Assembly: GCA_963576735.1 (NCBI GenBank)
Contig: OY755181.1
Coordinates: 3,906,001 to 3,970,000, forward strand
Reading direction: 5' to 3'
From: Bedellia somnulentella
Taxonomy: Eukaryota > Arthropoda > Insecta > Lepidoptera > Bedelliidae
DNA length: 64,000 nt
The notes beneath the pieces were generated by a model. It saw nothing but the letters and a program-made list of their open reading frames with translations. It searched no databases and was not told the origin of the DNA. The first letter of the stretch is position 1, and every line of letters starts with the position of its first letter. The position numbers and the translations under genes are program-made. Positions 43,185 to 55,054 of this stretch are shown here, in pieces.

Positions 43185-43280
43185 ACCTTGTTAGCTTAGT
43201 GGGAACTACAGCGCTTGGAATGGAATGTAGGAGGTACGGGTTTGAATATGCTACTGTAAAAGCTGGAACTACGGTAAATC
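43185..43280 (+). repeat. tRNA-like SINE head, decayed
   Basis: TTAGCTTAGTGGGAACTACA and GTACGGGTTTGAATATGC resemble A and B boxes. Confidence 0.45.
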
Positions 43281-43313
43281 TTAAGATTTAAGTGTAAGTC
43301 AAGTAAGTTAAAT

Positions 43314-43533
43314 GTATAGTGTCGGCTTAGAATAGTACTACCCCATTTTTTCCGACAGGTGTTCGTAGCAGGTGACTTATGTTATCGGGGCTTTTTAAGG
43401 CGATCTGGTTCGAGATCACCAACAACTTTGCCCCTATCTTTTGACTCAAATCCTAAAGGTGGCTAAAGAATTTCTAATTCTGAAGCACTGGCTACCTCTT
43501 TAAGGGATTATTAGAAGAGTATATGTATGTATT
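43314..43533 (+). repeat. Family A, diverged
   Basis: TATAGTGTCGGCTTAGAATA, GGGGCTTTTTAAGGCG, GAGTATATGTATGTATT. Confidence 0.8.
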
Positions 43534-43549
43534 AATAAATAAATATATA

Positions 43550-44040
43550 CGGACATATGACATAGATCAAGTTAGCCCCAAAGTAAGTACAACTTAACGA
43601 CTTGTTGTATGGGATACTAACTCAACGATATATTTAATATTGCGGTGTAGTGTCGGCTTAGAATAGCACTACCCCTTTTCTTCCGGTGGGTGTACGTAAG
43701 AGGCGACTAACGGTATTGGGGCTTTTTAAGGGATTTTTGGGCGATGCGGTTGGAGACCCATCACCAACAACCTTTATTTTACCATCTTTTCCCCAAGCAA
43801 CTTCCAAAAGTGGCTGAGGAATTTCTAATTCGTTAGCTCTGGCTACCCCTTCTAGGGATTTAATAGCCGTGAGTATGTATGTATGTATACTTAATATTAT
43901 ATTACACATATATAAATAACATCCAAGACTAAGAAACACCATTTATGCTCATCACATAAATGTGACCCTCAGCGGGGATCGAACCTGCGGCCTTTGGACC
44001 CAGAAGCTAGTCACCTAACCACTCGGCCACGGCTGTCGTC
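43550..44040 (-). mobile_element. SINE family D, reversed, split by SINE A
   Basis: GATCAAGTTAGCCCCAAAGT, ACTCAACGATATATTTAATA, then, past the insert, TCAGCGGGGATCGAACCTGC and ACTCGGCCACGGCTGTCGTC. Confidence 0.85.
43645..43890 (+). mobile_element. SINE-like family A inside SINE D
   Basis: Full length; TTAATATT on both sides (about 43635 and 43891). Confidence 0.92.
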
Positions 44041-44084
44041 ATATCATCATATGTCATCATGCCGTCATATGTATGAATCAGTTT

Positions 44085-44245
44085 AATGCAAAAATGTGGG
44101 TAGGACTGCCCCCTTTCACAGGAAAATTCTACTTAGGTAAAGAGTGGGTACTCTGAATATCATAATGAACAAAAACTCACATGATGTTTAGAAGAATTAT
44201 CACTTCTGCCACCTCTTCGGATGTACAGCGTAAACATTGAATTGA
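44085..44245 (+). repeat. SINE family B, 3' part, decayed
   Basis: GTAGGACTGCCCCCTTTCAC, AGTGGGTACTCTGAATATCA, CACATGATGTTTAGAAG. Confidence 0.65.
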
Positions 44246-45054
44246 ATTTGAGTCGAGGCAAAACGTATCTTAGAATGATACTACTCAACTTTTATCTTAT
44301 ATTATCACACGACAAATCGATACTGCAACTTGTAAAGAATAAGTGATTGGGAAATAATTGGATTGACTACGCGATAAAAACATTCCTTTATTACGCCAAA
44401 TTTTCTTTTTTTCTATTCAAAATAGCTAAAAGGTGACACTTTTTCTGAAAATAATATGTTTTCCAATCCAAATTATTTTATATATATATATATATATATA
44501 AATAACTCTAGTCTTATAATATAATGTAAACAAACGGGTCAATTAGTATCCTTACAAAAGATGATTCAATTCAAAATAAGTTTTATTTGAATTAAATATC
44601 AAATGAGAAGCGAGAAGGCTCAATATGATCGACACTGCACACTACCATTAAATATTTTATAGCATTTACTAAAATGTCTAGTCGGCCTAACCTAAAATTT
44701 ATAAATGCAATATCTGTGAATTTCTTGTGAACGTGATACAATTTTGTCCACAAAACCTCTAATAATTCCGATCTAAACAAGGACAAGGGTCCCCTCGAAC
44801 CCTTCGTATAAAGAACACAAACATATCTCTCAAAGTAAGACAACAAACAACGTATGCTCGCATCTGTCCGGCTTCGGCACGCGTACAGCACGCCCGGTAC
44901 AGTGCCGTACACAAGTTATTATGTCATTTAGTACATTAAGTTTTTTTTTAACATTTAATTTATTTTTTTTTGGAAGATTAACAGACAAATACAAGCAATA
45001 TAATACTAATTAAGAATATACAATGCCATTTACAAATCTTCACAATCTTATTTA
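44246..45054. other. Repeat-poor stretch with an unassigned frame
   Basis: (TA)n at 44478-44502. A minus frame of 106 codons (44592-44912) begins in a GC-rich block and is followed by CAAATAAAACTT. It reads ...LLSYFERYVCVLYTKGSRGP..., not recognised. Too little to call a gene. Confidence 0.3.
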
Positions 45055-45235
45055 TTTTATAAGCCGTACATCCTAGGATAAAATATTAAGTTAGATTCAT
45101 AGAAGCCAAGAGCTGTAAGTACTGTAACCTGAGATACGGGCGATGAGCCTAATTCGGGTGCAGTCGATACCAAATAATGTATACTCTTTTTATGAATAAA
45201 TTACTATTACTATTACTATAACTAATACTATTTGA
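45055..45235 (+). repeat. Non-LTR retrotransposon 3' end with (TTACTA)n tail
   Basis: GTAACCTGAGATACGGGCGA, TGAGCCTAATTCGGGTGCAG and TTTTTATGAATAAATTACTA followed by TTACTA repeats; LINE 3' UTR layout (inference). Confidence 0.5.
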
Positions 45236-46914
45236 GTTTGTCGCAGTTTTTTTTATTTTATTTGAAACAATTAAAATTAACATTATATTTGAACGCATGG
45301 AACTGGCAACACGGAACATGGCAAGAAGTAATACCTATGTAGTAATGTATCCGATGCCGTTTAAGTGTGTAACTAAGTATGTTTGAAAGGGCAATCTAGA
45401 AATATTTTATTGTCTTAAAAACAGGAGAAACAGTAACATCAATATACATATATTTGATTGTTATATCAATTGTTATATGTCCAATTGCAGGTTCTGGGTA
45501 GTTTCATCAGTCTCTTTTTCGTCAAAATATTAAAGCAAGTCTAAAATTTGCTGGGAATTTAATTATATCAATATCTAAAAGTCCTATTAAAATAAAAAAA
45601 TGTTGTTTTTAATTTAAATTCTTACAGTTGCTGCACTACAAATATGAGTATAAGTAGACTTTAGAAATATAATAGAAAAACTCTTTGTTCCGCATCAAAG
45701 AACAAATTGTTTGCAGAATAAAATATAGCAGTTTTACAAAGAAGTGAAATTGACCGTTTTATTACTAAAAACGATCTCTTCCGGCCAACACTACTCCGTA
45801 CCTTGTACTTTACGAGTTTTATATTAATATTTTCGAATTAAATCCCTATAAATATTAATTATGAATGCTCTCAGTGACTGTACTAAATGCTTGAAATTCA
45901 ATACGTCAGTGTTGATTGCAGTTAATTATAACTGCGTCTCCCTTCTTTGCTTTACTTATTCTTAGATCTTAACATAAACCAATTTTAAACTCTTACGACT
46001 TTGAAATAGAAGTGAAATTACCGTAAACTAAGGAATATTTTTTCCATAATCTACAGTGACTTTAAATCAATTCGAAATAACCATTTTGCTACGTTTAAAG
46101 ACGATTGCTTCCGTCTATAAAACTGTTTGTAAGTATTTTTCTTCCGGACTTGTTTAAAAGAATGTTATGGGAATTCTATTGGTTTGTTTAGTCTGTGTTC
46201 TTTTTTAATGAGCACGACATGAATTTGAGTTTAGTGCCCTATCCTGTTTGGTTTAATTGGAATTTTACAACATATTTCTTTCTTACACTTGTTGTTAATC
46301 AAAGTGAAGGGAATTGATGACGTAAGCCATAACTGAATAGCCATGTTATATCCCGATTTTTGAAAATTAGTTGGCTGGCTAATAGTCATTATTTTACAAC
46401 ACAGTGCAATACTAAAGTCAATTTTACCAACATTTGATAATTACAATACATGTTTTCAATAAACTTAACCGATTCTAAAGACATTTTATTTTAAATTAAT
46501 TAGTAGACCTCTCTGCTTCTATTAACGATTTACAAGACTTTTTTTATATAATAGAATGGATTTTATCAAGTTGTCTGATTTTCTCCAAACCATATTATGT
46601 TCTTTTAAATATAATATGGCCAATGCTTAATATTATTTAACAATTTGTTTTATTATTTAAATAATTGCAGGCTTTCAAAGATGGGTTTGAGTCCATGGAA
46701 GATGAAATATAAAAAGAAGATACTCCTATGGGTGTGCAATTTTTGTATTAAGGGGCGTAATTAGCTTTTGGCCCTGATTGGTAATGCTCTAATTAAAATA
46801 ATATTATCTTTTTACATATTTCTGCACGTGTCTCTTATCGGTCTGAAAATCGTTGATTAAAAAAGAAAAACTTCATCGTAAGTACATAAATTACTATACA
46901 TAAATTACTATCTA
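45236..46914. other. 1.7-kb AT-rich, repeat-free stretch
   Basis: No recognised repeat, frame or splice structure. Confidence 0.4.
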
Positions 46915-47775
46915 AAAAGCATCGTGAGGAAACCCACATGGCTGAGTTGTGCTTGGTCATGTGACAGTGTATTAGCACAAAACGGCGATAGACCTGCCCC
47001 CTATCACGAGAGTACCCTGTCCAAGCAAAACATGGGTACTCTGAACACAAGGTGACTGTCACGTGATGTTTAGAAGTAGTAGTAGGCGCTTACATATGGC
47101 TTCATTAATGTTTGATGTAATGAAGTTCAAATGCCCAGAATATCTTTTTAACAAATTGAAGTATTCATCATTTGGAAGTTTCTATTGTGTTCGTAGCCTG
47201 CTCCCACCTTTATCACTGATCCATCATCGTACTGTAGCTTTTACTGGAAGTTTTCGTTACAATGCAACTAAGTGTTGGAATAATATTCCTCCACCAATGC
47301 GTGAAATATTAAATAAATTTAATTTCAAAAAACAGTACAAAACGTTCCTTCTGAATCAACAAAAAATTAATATCTCAAAGACTTTCTCACACGTGCAAGT
47401 AAACTTCCAGTAAATAATAAAAATAACTAATGTATAAATGTATTGCTTGGTTTTCTCATGTGAACCTTTACTTGAGTATTTGTGAATACTGATATTGTTT
47501 TCTTGTTCTTTTAATTATTTAATGTTCTGAGACTAAGCGAATATGTTTAAAGATAATTTTAAAAAATATTGTTTTTATTTATTTTTTTGTTGTGCATTTG
47601 TTTAGTTTACTGTCTGTTCCTTTACTATTTATTTAATTTTGTTTACTTCAAATGTGGCAGATTGTAATTGTATGTGGTGTTATGTTAACATAAATAAACG
47701 AGTTATCTATCTATCTATCTATCTAGTACCTCTGCCAGCCCCTTCAGCGATATTCGGGTTGAACTTTTGAGTTTG
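46915..47775 (+). mobile_element. SINE family B split by a LINE fragment
   Basis: Left part 46915-47084 (CATCGTGAGGAAACCCACAT to GTGATGTTTAGAAGTAG), right part 47724-47775 (TAGTACCTCTGCCAGCCCCT). Confidence 0.88.
47085..47723 (+). mobile_element. 5'-truncated LINE (CR1/L2/jockey type)
   Basis: The open frame (47085-47413) reads ...SFRYNATKCWNNIPPPMREI, FKKQYKTFLLNQQ and ends FSHVQVNFQ-stop. F-R-(Y)-x-A-x-x-x-W-N-x-(I/L)-P-P-x-x-R is the signature of the region after the reverse transcriptase in these LINEs. A 3' UTR with AACATAAATAAACGAG runs into (ATCT)n. Target duplication TAGTA at 47080-47084 and 47724-47728. The first six codons of the open frame (from 47063) belong to the SINE. Confidence 0.8.
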
Positions 47776-47864
47776 AGTTGAGTTTTTGAGAAAGGCAAAA
47801 GTCTAAAATGTATAAAATAAAACATATTGTATGAAAAAATACGAATGTTAATGTGCCACGAGAG

Positions 47865-47940
47865 TTTTGTTAGGTAGGATCGTTCAAAACGGCGATAAAA
47901 AGTTTCTGCTTAATAGCAGGAAATGACGTGAGTCCAAACA
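47865..47940 (+). repeat. LINE-X tail remnant
   Basis: GAGTTTTGTTAGGTAGGATC, GGCGATAAAAAGTTTCTGC, GACGTGAGTCC. Confidence 0.5.
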
Positions 47941-47991
47941 ATTATGAAGCAAAAACAAAAAAAAAACTGGTGAAAGGCGGTTTTCATAATA

Positions 47992-48208
47992 ATACATACA
48001 TACATATACTCACGGCTATAAATCCCTAAAAGGGGTAGCCAGAGCTAAGGAATTAGAAACTCCCCAGCCACTTTTGGAAAGTTGAGTGATGGGTCTCCAA
48101 CCGCATCGCCCAAAAATCCCTTAATAGGCCCAATACCGTTAGTCGCCTCTTACGTACACCCACCGGATGAAATGGGGTAGTGCTATTCTAAGCCGACACT
48201 ACACAGCA
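47992..48208 (-). mobile_element. SINE-like family A
   Basis: Reversed, lacking the AAAGATGG block; TTTCATAATAATA on both sides (about 47981 and 48209). Confidence 0.92.
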
Positions 48209-48221
48209 TTTCATAATAATA

Positions 48222-49828
48222 GGAACAATATTCACGCGATACATCGCACTCTTATTCAAATAATAAAAAAAACTATTGACACAAAGAGGTGTATAAAGTC
48301 TAAGTCCATAGTCCAACTAATCTAATCAAACATGTCTAACAATAAAAATAAAATAATACAATTGAATCAAATGTCACATTCTATTTAAATGTCAATTCCA
48401 TGCATTGCCAAGAACTCAGCATTAAGATAAAAATGATTGCATAAGAAATAATTTAAATCCCTTCCGAACAAGTTCTTATTTCAGGTTTTATAAATTAACT
48501 TTAACTTTTTAATGTAAGATTTGAGGTTACCTCGACATAAACAGAATCTGTGTAGAAATAATTGAAAAGATTAGAGTTTTGTTACATGTAAAACTACTAT
48601 GATAACCATTATTAAAATTTGTATTAATGGGTATTGCTACAATAATTAAACAAATAATTTATAAAAAATAACTATCTTGTGAATTGGAACCAAATTGGGA
48701 AGTTAAATAATATCATTAGTTAGGTCACAGTAGTTTACCACTTTGTGCAATACTAACACACCTCTGGATTTACGTTTTCTTTAAAAAAAAATAAGACATA
48801 AGACTCTTTTATTCTATACATGTTGTACGCCCGACGTTTTTAGAAATACTTTATTTAATCTAAGTGTGACCTTCGGGGTCATACTCTACTCACCAATTAT
48901 TTTACAAACATACTACCTACGCTTATACAATTCCCGAATAGTTCCCCTTTAGTCACAAATATAATAATATAGATTGATAAATCTAACGCTACATTTGGAT
49001 TTAACTCGGAACTATTAAGGTTAAGATCTTATTAATATGATAGCGACATGGTAGCAAACTAGTTTATTACTCTCCGCTGTATTAGGGAAACCCCTGTTCT
49101 CTATCCCTTTCTACACGCAAACAGTTTCCCTGAAATCCCTTGAAAATCACTTCCCATCCCTCTCAAATGCCTCCTTGTCTGCCTTTTCACTCATGTAAGT
49201 CAGTTATTTTCGGGATGTAGAACGAAGTAGCCGCGTCGCTCGCTCCTCTGAATATGCACTCGGAAACCGAATTCAGTGTTAACAGAAATGTAATCCCAAA
49301 TAATTTGAATTCCAAATACTTTTACATTCAATAAATAGTATTCAAGTGATGTGGTTAAAAGTGTTGTGCTAAAAATATACATCTTAAAGGGAAATTTCTG
49401 ATGAGATTAGAGATTAATCTCTTAAAACAAGGCAACATTTTTACGTTTATTTTTAACGCATGCCTTATACATCATGCTGTGTGATTTACAATGCACACAC
49501 TCCCCCAACTTTAAGCGGACCATTTATTTTCACGTTGCGAGTTTCCAAACAATGTAAAAATAGCTGAAGTATATTTAAATGTAATTTAGTGCATCGCATT
49601 AATTAGACAAGTCACTCTCCCTTCTATTATTTGTCAACGAGTTGAAGATTGAAATAAATGTGTATAAGTGAATGATATATACAGAACCAAATACGATAAG
49701 AAGCTTAATTAATGAGCTTTAGAAGATAATGAACATTACCATTTAAAATACTATGTGATCATAAATTAATTATATTGTAAAATAACGAGTGTTTCAGTGA
49801 AGATGAAAAGAAAAAGTTTTAAAATAAG
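48222..49828. other. 1.6-kb repeat-free stretch upstream of candidate exon
   Basis: No recognised repeat. An arthropod initiator-like TCAGT lies at 49794 within GAGTGTTTCAGTGAAGATG, 35 bp before the candidate start codon. A short upstream frame (ATG at 49803) stops before it. Confidence 0.4.
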
Positions 49829-49922
49829 ATGAGTATAGATGGACTAACGAAGAAAATGGCTGGCTCAAAGAAGATATTAAATTGGCTTGAAATAGCATTT
49901 TTATTCGTTTCTCTGATTTATG
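49829..49922 (+). CDS. Candidate first coding exon: signal peptide of unknown protein
   Basis: From ATG at 49829 the frame encodes 31 residues, MSIDGLTKKMAGSKKILNWL followed by a hydrophobic run EIAFLFVSLIY. A second in-frame ATG at 49856 (AAGAAAATGGC, a good insect context) would give a more typical signal peptide: a short basic start (KK) and a core of about 11 hydrophobic residues. It is followed directly by G|GTGAGT, a strong consensus donor in phase 1, the usual phase after signal-peptide exons of secreted and immunoglobulin-superfamily genes. The frame ends 24 bp into the intron, so splicing would be required. The protein cannot be named, and no second exon is recognised before 64000. 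A chance arrangement is possible. Confidence 0.4.
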
Positions 49923-50021
49923 GTGAGTGCTATTTGATTAACTAGATGTTATGTATTTTAATACGTTAGCATGTAAGAAATGTCATGTAAGAAAAACACT
50001 ATTAAATTTCATCCATCCCAC

Positions 50022-50280
50022 GAGGACATCCATGGTCGAGTGTTCAGGCGACCAGCTTCTGTGTCTATAGATCTGTATGTAATCTGTGGTCTGGACGTCG
50101 CGGGTTCGAAGCCTGCTGAGGGCAACATTTATATGATGAACATTAATTGTGTTACTCAGTCTTAAATGGTATTTTTATGTGAATTATATAATATTAAATA
50201 TATCGTTGGATTAGCTTTCCATACTACAAGTCATGAAGTTGTCACCAATTTGGGGCTAACTTGATCTGTGTTTCACGAGT
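50022..50280 (+). mobile_element. SINE family D
   Basis: CATCCATGGTCGAGTGTTCA, GTCGCGGGTTCGAAGCCTGC and ATATATCGTTGGATTAGCTT to TTTGGGGCTAACTTGATCTG; CACGAG on both sides. The only family D copy here without a SINE A inside. Confidence 0.88.
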
Positions 50281-50455
50281 ATACATACACAAATATACTG
50301 ACGCCATTAGTTCCCACTGGGGTAGGCAGTGACTATCGATCGCATCCGTTAATTTTCTATATGCTCTTTTTTTTCATACTTCAGATGCCTGCCTTTTTGA
50401 GTACACTTGTTATTTGGTCCAAATGTGTCCTCCAAGGTTATATGTTCGTAAATAT
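50281..50455 (-). repeat. LINE-X 3' end, deleted
   Basis: ACTGACGCCATTAGTTCCCA, CTGGGGTAGGCAGTGACTAT and ATACTTCAGATGCCTGCCTT. Confidence 0.75.
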
Positions 50456-50548
50456 TTAATGAATTAATTTAATTATATCTGTTAACTGATGCGCTCAAGT
50501 ATATCTCAAAACCAGTTTATATACCCACAATTCCGATCAATTCCATAA

Positions 50549-50777
50549 AACCGACCGAACTAGAATGTCACTACCCCTTTTTACCCACGGGTGTCGTAAG
50601 AGGCGACTTGGGGCTTCTTTAAGTGTTTTTGGGATGCAGTTGGAGACGCATCACCAAAGATACTTTATTTCTACTATCTTGTCCCAAATCAACTTCCAAA
50701 TGTGGCTGATGAGTTTCTATCCCTAAAACTCTGGCTACCCCTTTTTGGGATTTATGGCCGTGAATATATGTATGTAT
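50549..50777 (+). repeat. Family A, older subfamily
   Basis: AATGTCACTACCCCTTTTTA, CCCACGGGTGTCGTAAGAGG to TTTATGGCCGTGAATATATG. Confidence 0.85.
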
Positions 50778-50979
50778 TTAGTTCATGATAAATTAATACA
50801 CATCTTTTGAGAACATGCACAAAGATATTTTGGAATGCCTAAATGATGAAAATACATTAGTATCATATAGACTGTTTGAGGGGTTAGCAGCGGTCTTCTT
50901 TGTGACTTTTCATAGACCATTAGACATACTGGCACGATACTAGAATCTTAGATATATGGGTTTCTGAGCAATTTATTTT

Positions 50980-51229
50980 TTACATACATACATATACTCA
51001 CGGCTATAAATCCCTAGAAGGGGTAGCCATAGTTATCGAATTTGAAATTCCTCAGCCACTTTTGGAAGTTCCGTGGGGAAAAGATGGTAAAATAAAGCTT
51101 GTTGGTGATGGGTTTCCATCCGCATCGCCCAAAAATCCCTTAAAAAGCCCCAATACCGTTAATCGCCTCTTACGTACATCCACTGGAAGAAAAGGGGTAG
51201 TGCTATTCTAAGCCGACACTACACAGCAA
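50980..51229 (-). mobile_element. SINE-like family A
   Basis: Reversed full length; ATTTATTTTTTA and ATATATTTTTTA at the flanks. Confidence 0.92.
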
Positions 51230-51604
51230 TATATTTTTTAACACGTATTAATAAACACAGAAATGTAGATCATGAGAATATTTAACTCTTGTATCTGTAA
51301 TTGATATTAATATTATTCCTACGTACCTACTCTGATTTCCGGTTTTTCATCTCGAAAACAAAGAAAATAACTGGGTATTACGTTTTAGTAAGCTCATCAA
51401 ATTGGTATATTATACAATACATTATAATTAATTTACTGGAAATGTTAACCTTACTTCTGTGAGCGGTAACAGATACAATAAGATAGCGAACACATAATGT
51501 TCTTAATTATATAATACAATAGGTACTTGTGAGACGTATTCCAAGTTATAAAATTTATTTGCTTGATTGATGCTTAATTGAATATATTTTCTATTTGTTG
51601 CGGT
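51230..51604. other. Unassigned AT-rich spacer
   Basis: Nothing recognised. Confidence 0.35.
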
Positions 51605-51822
51605 TTACTCAAGGCTATAAATCCCTTAACGGGGTAGCCAGAGCTTTGGAATGAGAAATTCCTCAACCACTTTTGGAAGTTGATTAGGGAAACGATGGTA
51701 ATAATAAATGTTTTTGGTGACGGGTCTCCCACCACATCGCCCAAAAATCACTTAAAAAGCCCCTATACCCTTAGTCGCCACGGGTCAAAATGGGGTAGTG
51801 TTATTCTAAGCCGAATATACCT
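51605..51822 (-). mobile_element. Family A
   Basis: TTTACTCAAGGCTATAAATC to TAGTGTTATTCTAAGCCG; shares ACGGGTCTCCCACCACATCG-type changes with the 30778 and 4606 copies (a subfamily). Confidence 0.88.
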
Positions 51823-51869
51823 ATAATGCGGTTAATATACATGTTATTTTGCTTACATAATTAACCACA

Positions 51870-51975
51870 TACACTCATACCTTTTATTGCCATTGGGGCA
51901 GGCAAAGGCTATGGATCGCCATTTGGTAGGATGCTGGCAAATCTCTCATGTGTAGGCTTCATTCATCAATAATTT
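51870..51975 (-). repeat. LINE-X 3' end fragment
   Basis: TTGCCATTGGGGCAGGCAAA, GGATCGCCATTTGGTAGGAT. Confidence 0.65.
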
Positions 51976-52059
51976 TATGCTAATATATCATCCGTGATCT
52001 ATCTTTAATGACATTAATATGTGATGTTGATATTACCTTGATATTACTTTCAATGCTGT

Positions 52060-52295
52060 GTTGTGTTTGCTTAGAATAGCACTACCCCATTTCTTCCGGT
52101 GGGTGTATGTAAGAGGCGACTAACGGTATTGGGGCTGTTAAGGGATTTTTGGGCGGTGCGGTTATGAGAGGTATGGAGACCTATTACCAACAACCTTTAT
52201 TTCACCATCTTTTCCCCATGCAACTTCCAAAAGTGGCTCAGGAATTTTTAATTCCTTAGCTCTGGCTACCCCTTGTAGGAATTTATAGCCCATGA
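52060..52295 (+). mobile_element. Family A, left half of inverted pair
   Basis: GTGTTGTGTTTGCTTAGAAT to ATTTATAGCCCATGAGTAG. Confidence 0.85.
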
Positions 52296-52309
52296 GTAGC
52301 AACAGCCGT

Positions 52310-52475
52310 CCCCAGCTACATTTGGAAGTTGATAGGGTACAATATGGTAAAAATAAGTGTCTAACAGCATCGCTCAAAAGCTATAACTCCAAAAAGCCGC
52401 ATACCCTTAGCCGCCTCTTACGACACCCGTGGGTAGAAACGGGTAGTGACTTTCTAAACCGGCACTACACTGCAA
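52310..52475 (-). repeat. Family A, right half of inverted pair
   Basis: Reversed older-subfamily copy, CAGCTACATTTGGAAGTTGA to CCGGCACTACACTGC. Confidence 0.82.
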
Positions 52476-52900
52476 TACTTAGGAATATTATAGAATATTT
52501 AGCATCTTAAATTTAATTTCAGATTTTACCTCTGAGTTTCAACTTGTTCTCAGGTTTCTCATTAAAATAAATAAAAATCCGGAACATCAAGAAGAATTAA
52601 AAATTAAATTTTCAAAGTTTAGGGACGGTGAAACCGCCGAAAGTTTTGTACTCTCAAATGTCTTGTAAACACGGTTTAAAATCATTAAAATTTTACTTAA
52701 AGCCATTTGATATGCTTTTATTTCTAGGTTCCTATTTTTTAATAGCTTGTGCTCCCTTGATGCAATTGTAGTAAAAACCTACTTACATCATCTTTTATTT
52801 ATACTTTAAAAGAAGGAAGTATAATAATTTCGGAAATCATCACAATTTTATGGATTTGATGTTCAGGAGGAGCGAGCGAACCTAGCACGAGCGTTATTTT
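52476..52900. other. Unassigned AT-rich spacer
   Basis: Nothing recognised. Confidence 0.35.
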
Positions 52901-53018
52901 ATCGTCACGATATCGGTTAGAATGGAATGACAATAAACGATACTAAGTAAGTCCAAATAAATGGCTGTTTTATACCACGCAATATCTAGTTAGAAGGACG
53001 CTCATACTAGCTATGCAG
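52901..53018 (+). repeat. Family G repeat
   Basis: CACGATATCGGTTAGAATGG, CCACGCAATATCTAGTTAGA, CTCATACTAGCTATGCAG. Confidence 0.7.
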
Positions 53019-53169
53019 AGAGCATATTAATGACGTGTGATGATGTGTTTTTTTTTTAATCTTAAAACTCGGCTGCACTTAAAAAAGTGTACTGTTTATA
53101 GAGCAAGATGTGTCTATAGTCCAATGCAATCAATCTAGCTCCTAGCTGCTGTGTTAAAACTTTTTTTAA

Positions 53170-53410
53170 AATACGTATTACTCACGGTGATTAATCCCAA
53201 AAACGGATAGCTAGAGCTTAAGAGCTAGAAACTTAGCCATATTTGGAAGTTGATAAGGGTAAAGATGGTAGAAATAAAGTATCGTTGGTGATGTGCATCT
53301 AATCGCAAAGCCCAAAAAACACATAAAAATGCTCAAAAACCTTAGTCGCCTCTTACGACACCCGTGGGTAGAAAGGGATAGTGATATCCTAAGCCAGCAC
53401 TACACGGCAA
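53170..53410 (-). mobile_element. Family A, older subfamily
   Basis: TATTACTCACGGTGATTAAT to CCAGCACTACACGGC. Confidence 0.85.
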
Positions 53411-54235
53411 TAATAATAACTCTTCAACTCACAAAGACATGCAATTTGAAATGAATGATTTATATTATGCTATCAAGCAAAGTTATCGTTCTGAAAACAG
53501 GTTAGCAGACGAACAATTTCATGTCTCGATTCTATTTTACTTTAATGTTAGACGCTCGCTATGAGCAACCTTAATAAAATTGTAAAAAATTATAACAAAA
53601 TACTTTAAGATACTAGAACATTATATCTATATGTATACCTGTACTTATTATGATAAGGATCATTTAGTTTATGAGTTTCTTTGTATGTTAATAGACTAAC
53701 CACCAATACACCATCACCCTAATTTTCGTAAGGGTTGAGCACTGATTGATGAAATCTTAGATATTTAAAAATATCACTACCTCCGGTGCAAAGCTGAATT
53801 ATCCCCAAGAAAATAAAACCACTGAAAATCAATTAATATATTTAAGCAATAAATGAAGTGCTGTTACGATGGGAAAAAATATAACGAATTGAGGAAATCT
53901 GGTTTAACTTTTAAAAATGTTTTCATGATTCATTAAGATCATCATTGTATTTTTGTGATTACTTTAGTTCATTATTGTAATATAAAATTACTAGGTAATA
54001 TTAAATTGTTTAATAGCCCTTAGTTGATAAATAATAGAAAAAACTTGTTAATTGTTGAGAAAGCTAAATTTCAATCAGATTTCAAGACGCTAAAAAAGTT
54101 TAATTACAGTTTCAGCAAATTATTAACAAACTTGGATTAAGAATAAAATTCATGAATATAAAAATAAGCATCACGCCTCATTTTAGATATATATGTTAAT
54201 TCCTCATTTATTTACTAATTTAACATTAATATAAA
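53411..54235. other. 0.8-kb AT-rich, unassigned
   Basis: Nothing recognised. Confidence 0.35.
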
Positions 54236-54425
54236 ATATTATATTTATACATATAGTTACGCCATTTGTTTTTAGGGTAGGCAGAGTCTACCGATTGCCA
54301 TTTTGTACGATCAATCTTTTCATTCATGCCTTTGTTTTCATACGCAGCATTTCAGCACTTCCTCTATGATCTAAATAGGTATTCTGTTCTCGCTCTCTAC
54401 TGATACTACCTCTAGTGAAAATAAT
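54236..54425 (-). repeat. LINE-X 3' end, decayed
   Basis: GGGTAGGCAGAGTCTACCGA, GTACGATCAATCTTTTCATT, CTCTACTGATACTACCTCTA. Confidence 0.6.
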
Positions 54426-54439
54426 TGAAGATATCTTAA

Positions 54440-54605
54440 TTCAACATGTGATTGTGCATTCGAACCTGCCCCTCATCTTGTGAGTACAATGTCCAAGCAA
54501 AACGTGAGAATTTTGAACTCTAGGTAACAATGAAAACAAGTAATGTCCAGAAGCATTAGTACCTCTGTTACCCGTTCAGGCATATACGGTTAAAAGTTTG
54601 GGTTT
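54440..54605 (+). repeat. SINE family B, 3' part, decayed
   Basis: CCTCATCTTGTGAGTACAAT, GTCCAAGCAAAACGTGAG, AGAAGCATTAGTACCTCTGT. Confidence 0.65.
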
Positions 54606-55054
54606 TAGTCTTTTCAAATCAGAATAGTGGAAATATTTGTCAAAAATATAATTATTTATATTAATATTTAATTCGTGATTCCTACTGAAATTTTGGAATG
54701 AAACCCTTCTTCGATTCTTGCCATAATGAAACCTGGGACTTCCACCCTTAATTGAATACGGTCCGTATTGGCAATTTGCGACGATACTCTATCGAATGAT
54801 TTATAGAACGAAAAGTTGCAGAACCCTAATTCAATTTCTTTCTGGGATAATAAAGTGATTGCTATTTTTACATCTGAAATAAATCAATCATTCATATTGT
54901 TTTACCTTAGTTCCAGTTAGAGTTGCCGGACTAAAAAAGTTGAAAAATAAAATTTTAACACTATTGTTGATAATATCTAAAATCTATTTAATCCTTTTGG
55001 TAGTTGTCAAATATACTTTTTTATCGCACTATATTATAAATGCACAATCCTGAT

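Noticed and set aside
44592..44912. 106-codon minus frame followed by CAAATAAAACTT
   Set aside because: Single open frame without recognisable domain. A GC-rich start and an AATAAA motif alone are too common to call a gene.
47063..47413. 116-codon frame as a host gene
   Set aside because: It starts inside a SINE B and encodes the C-terminal end of a LINE reverse-transcriptase protein within a 5-bp target duplication.
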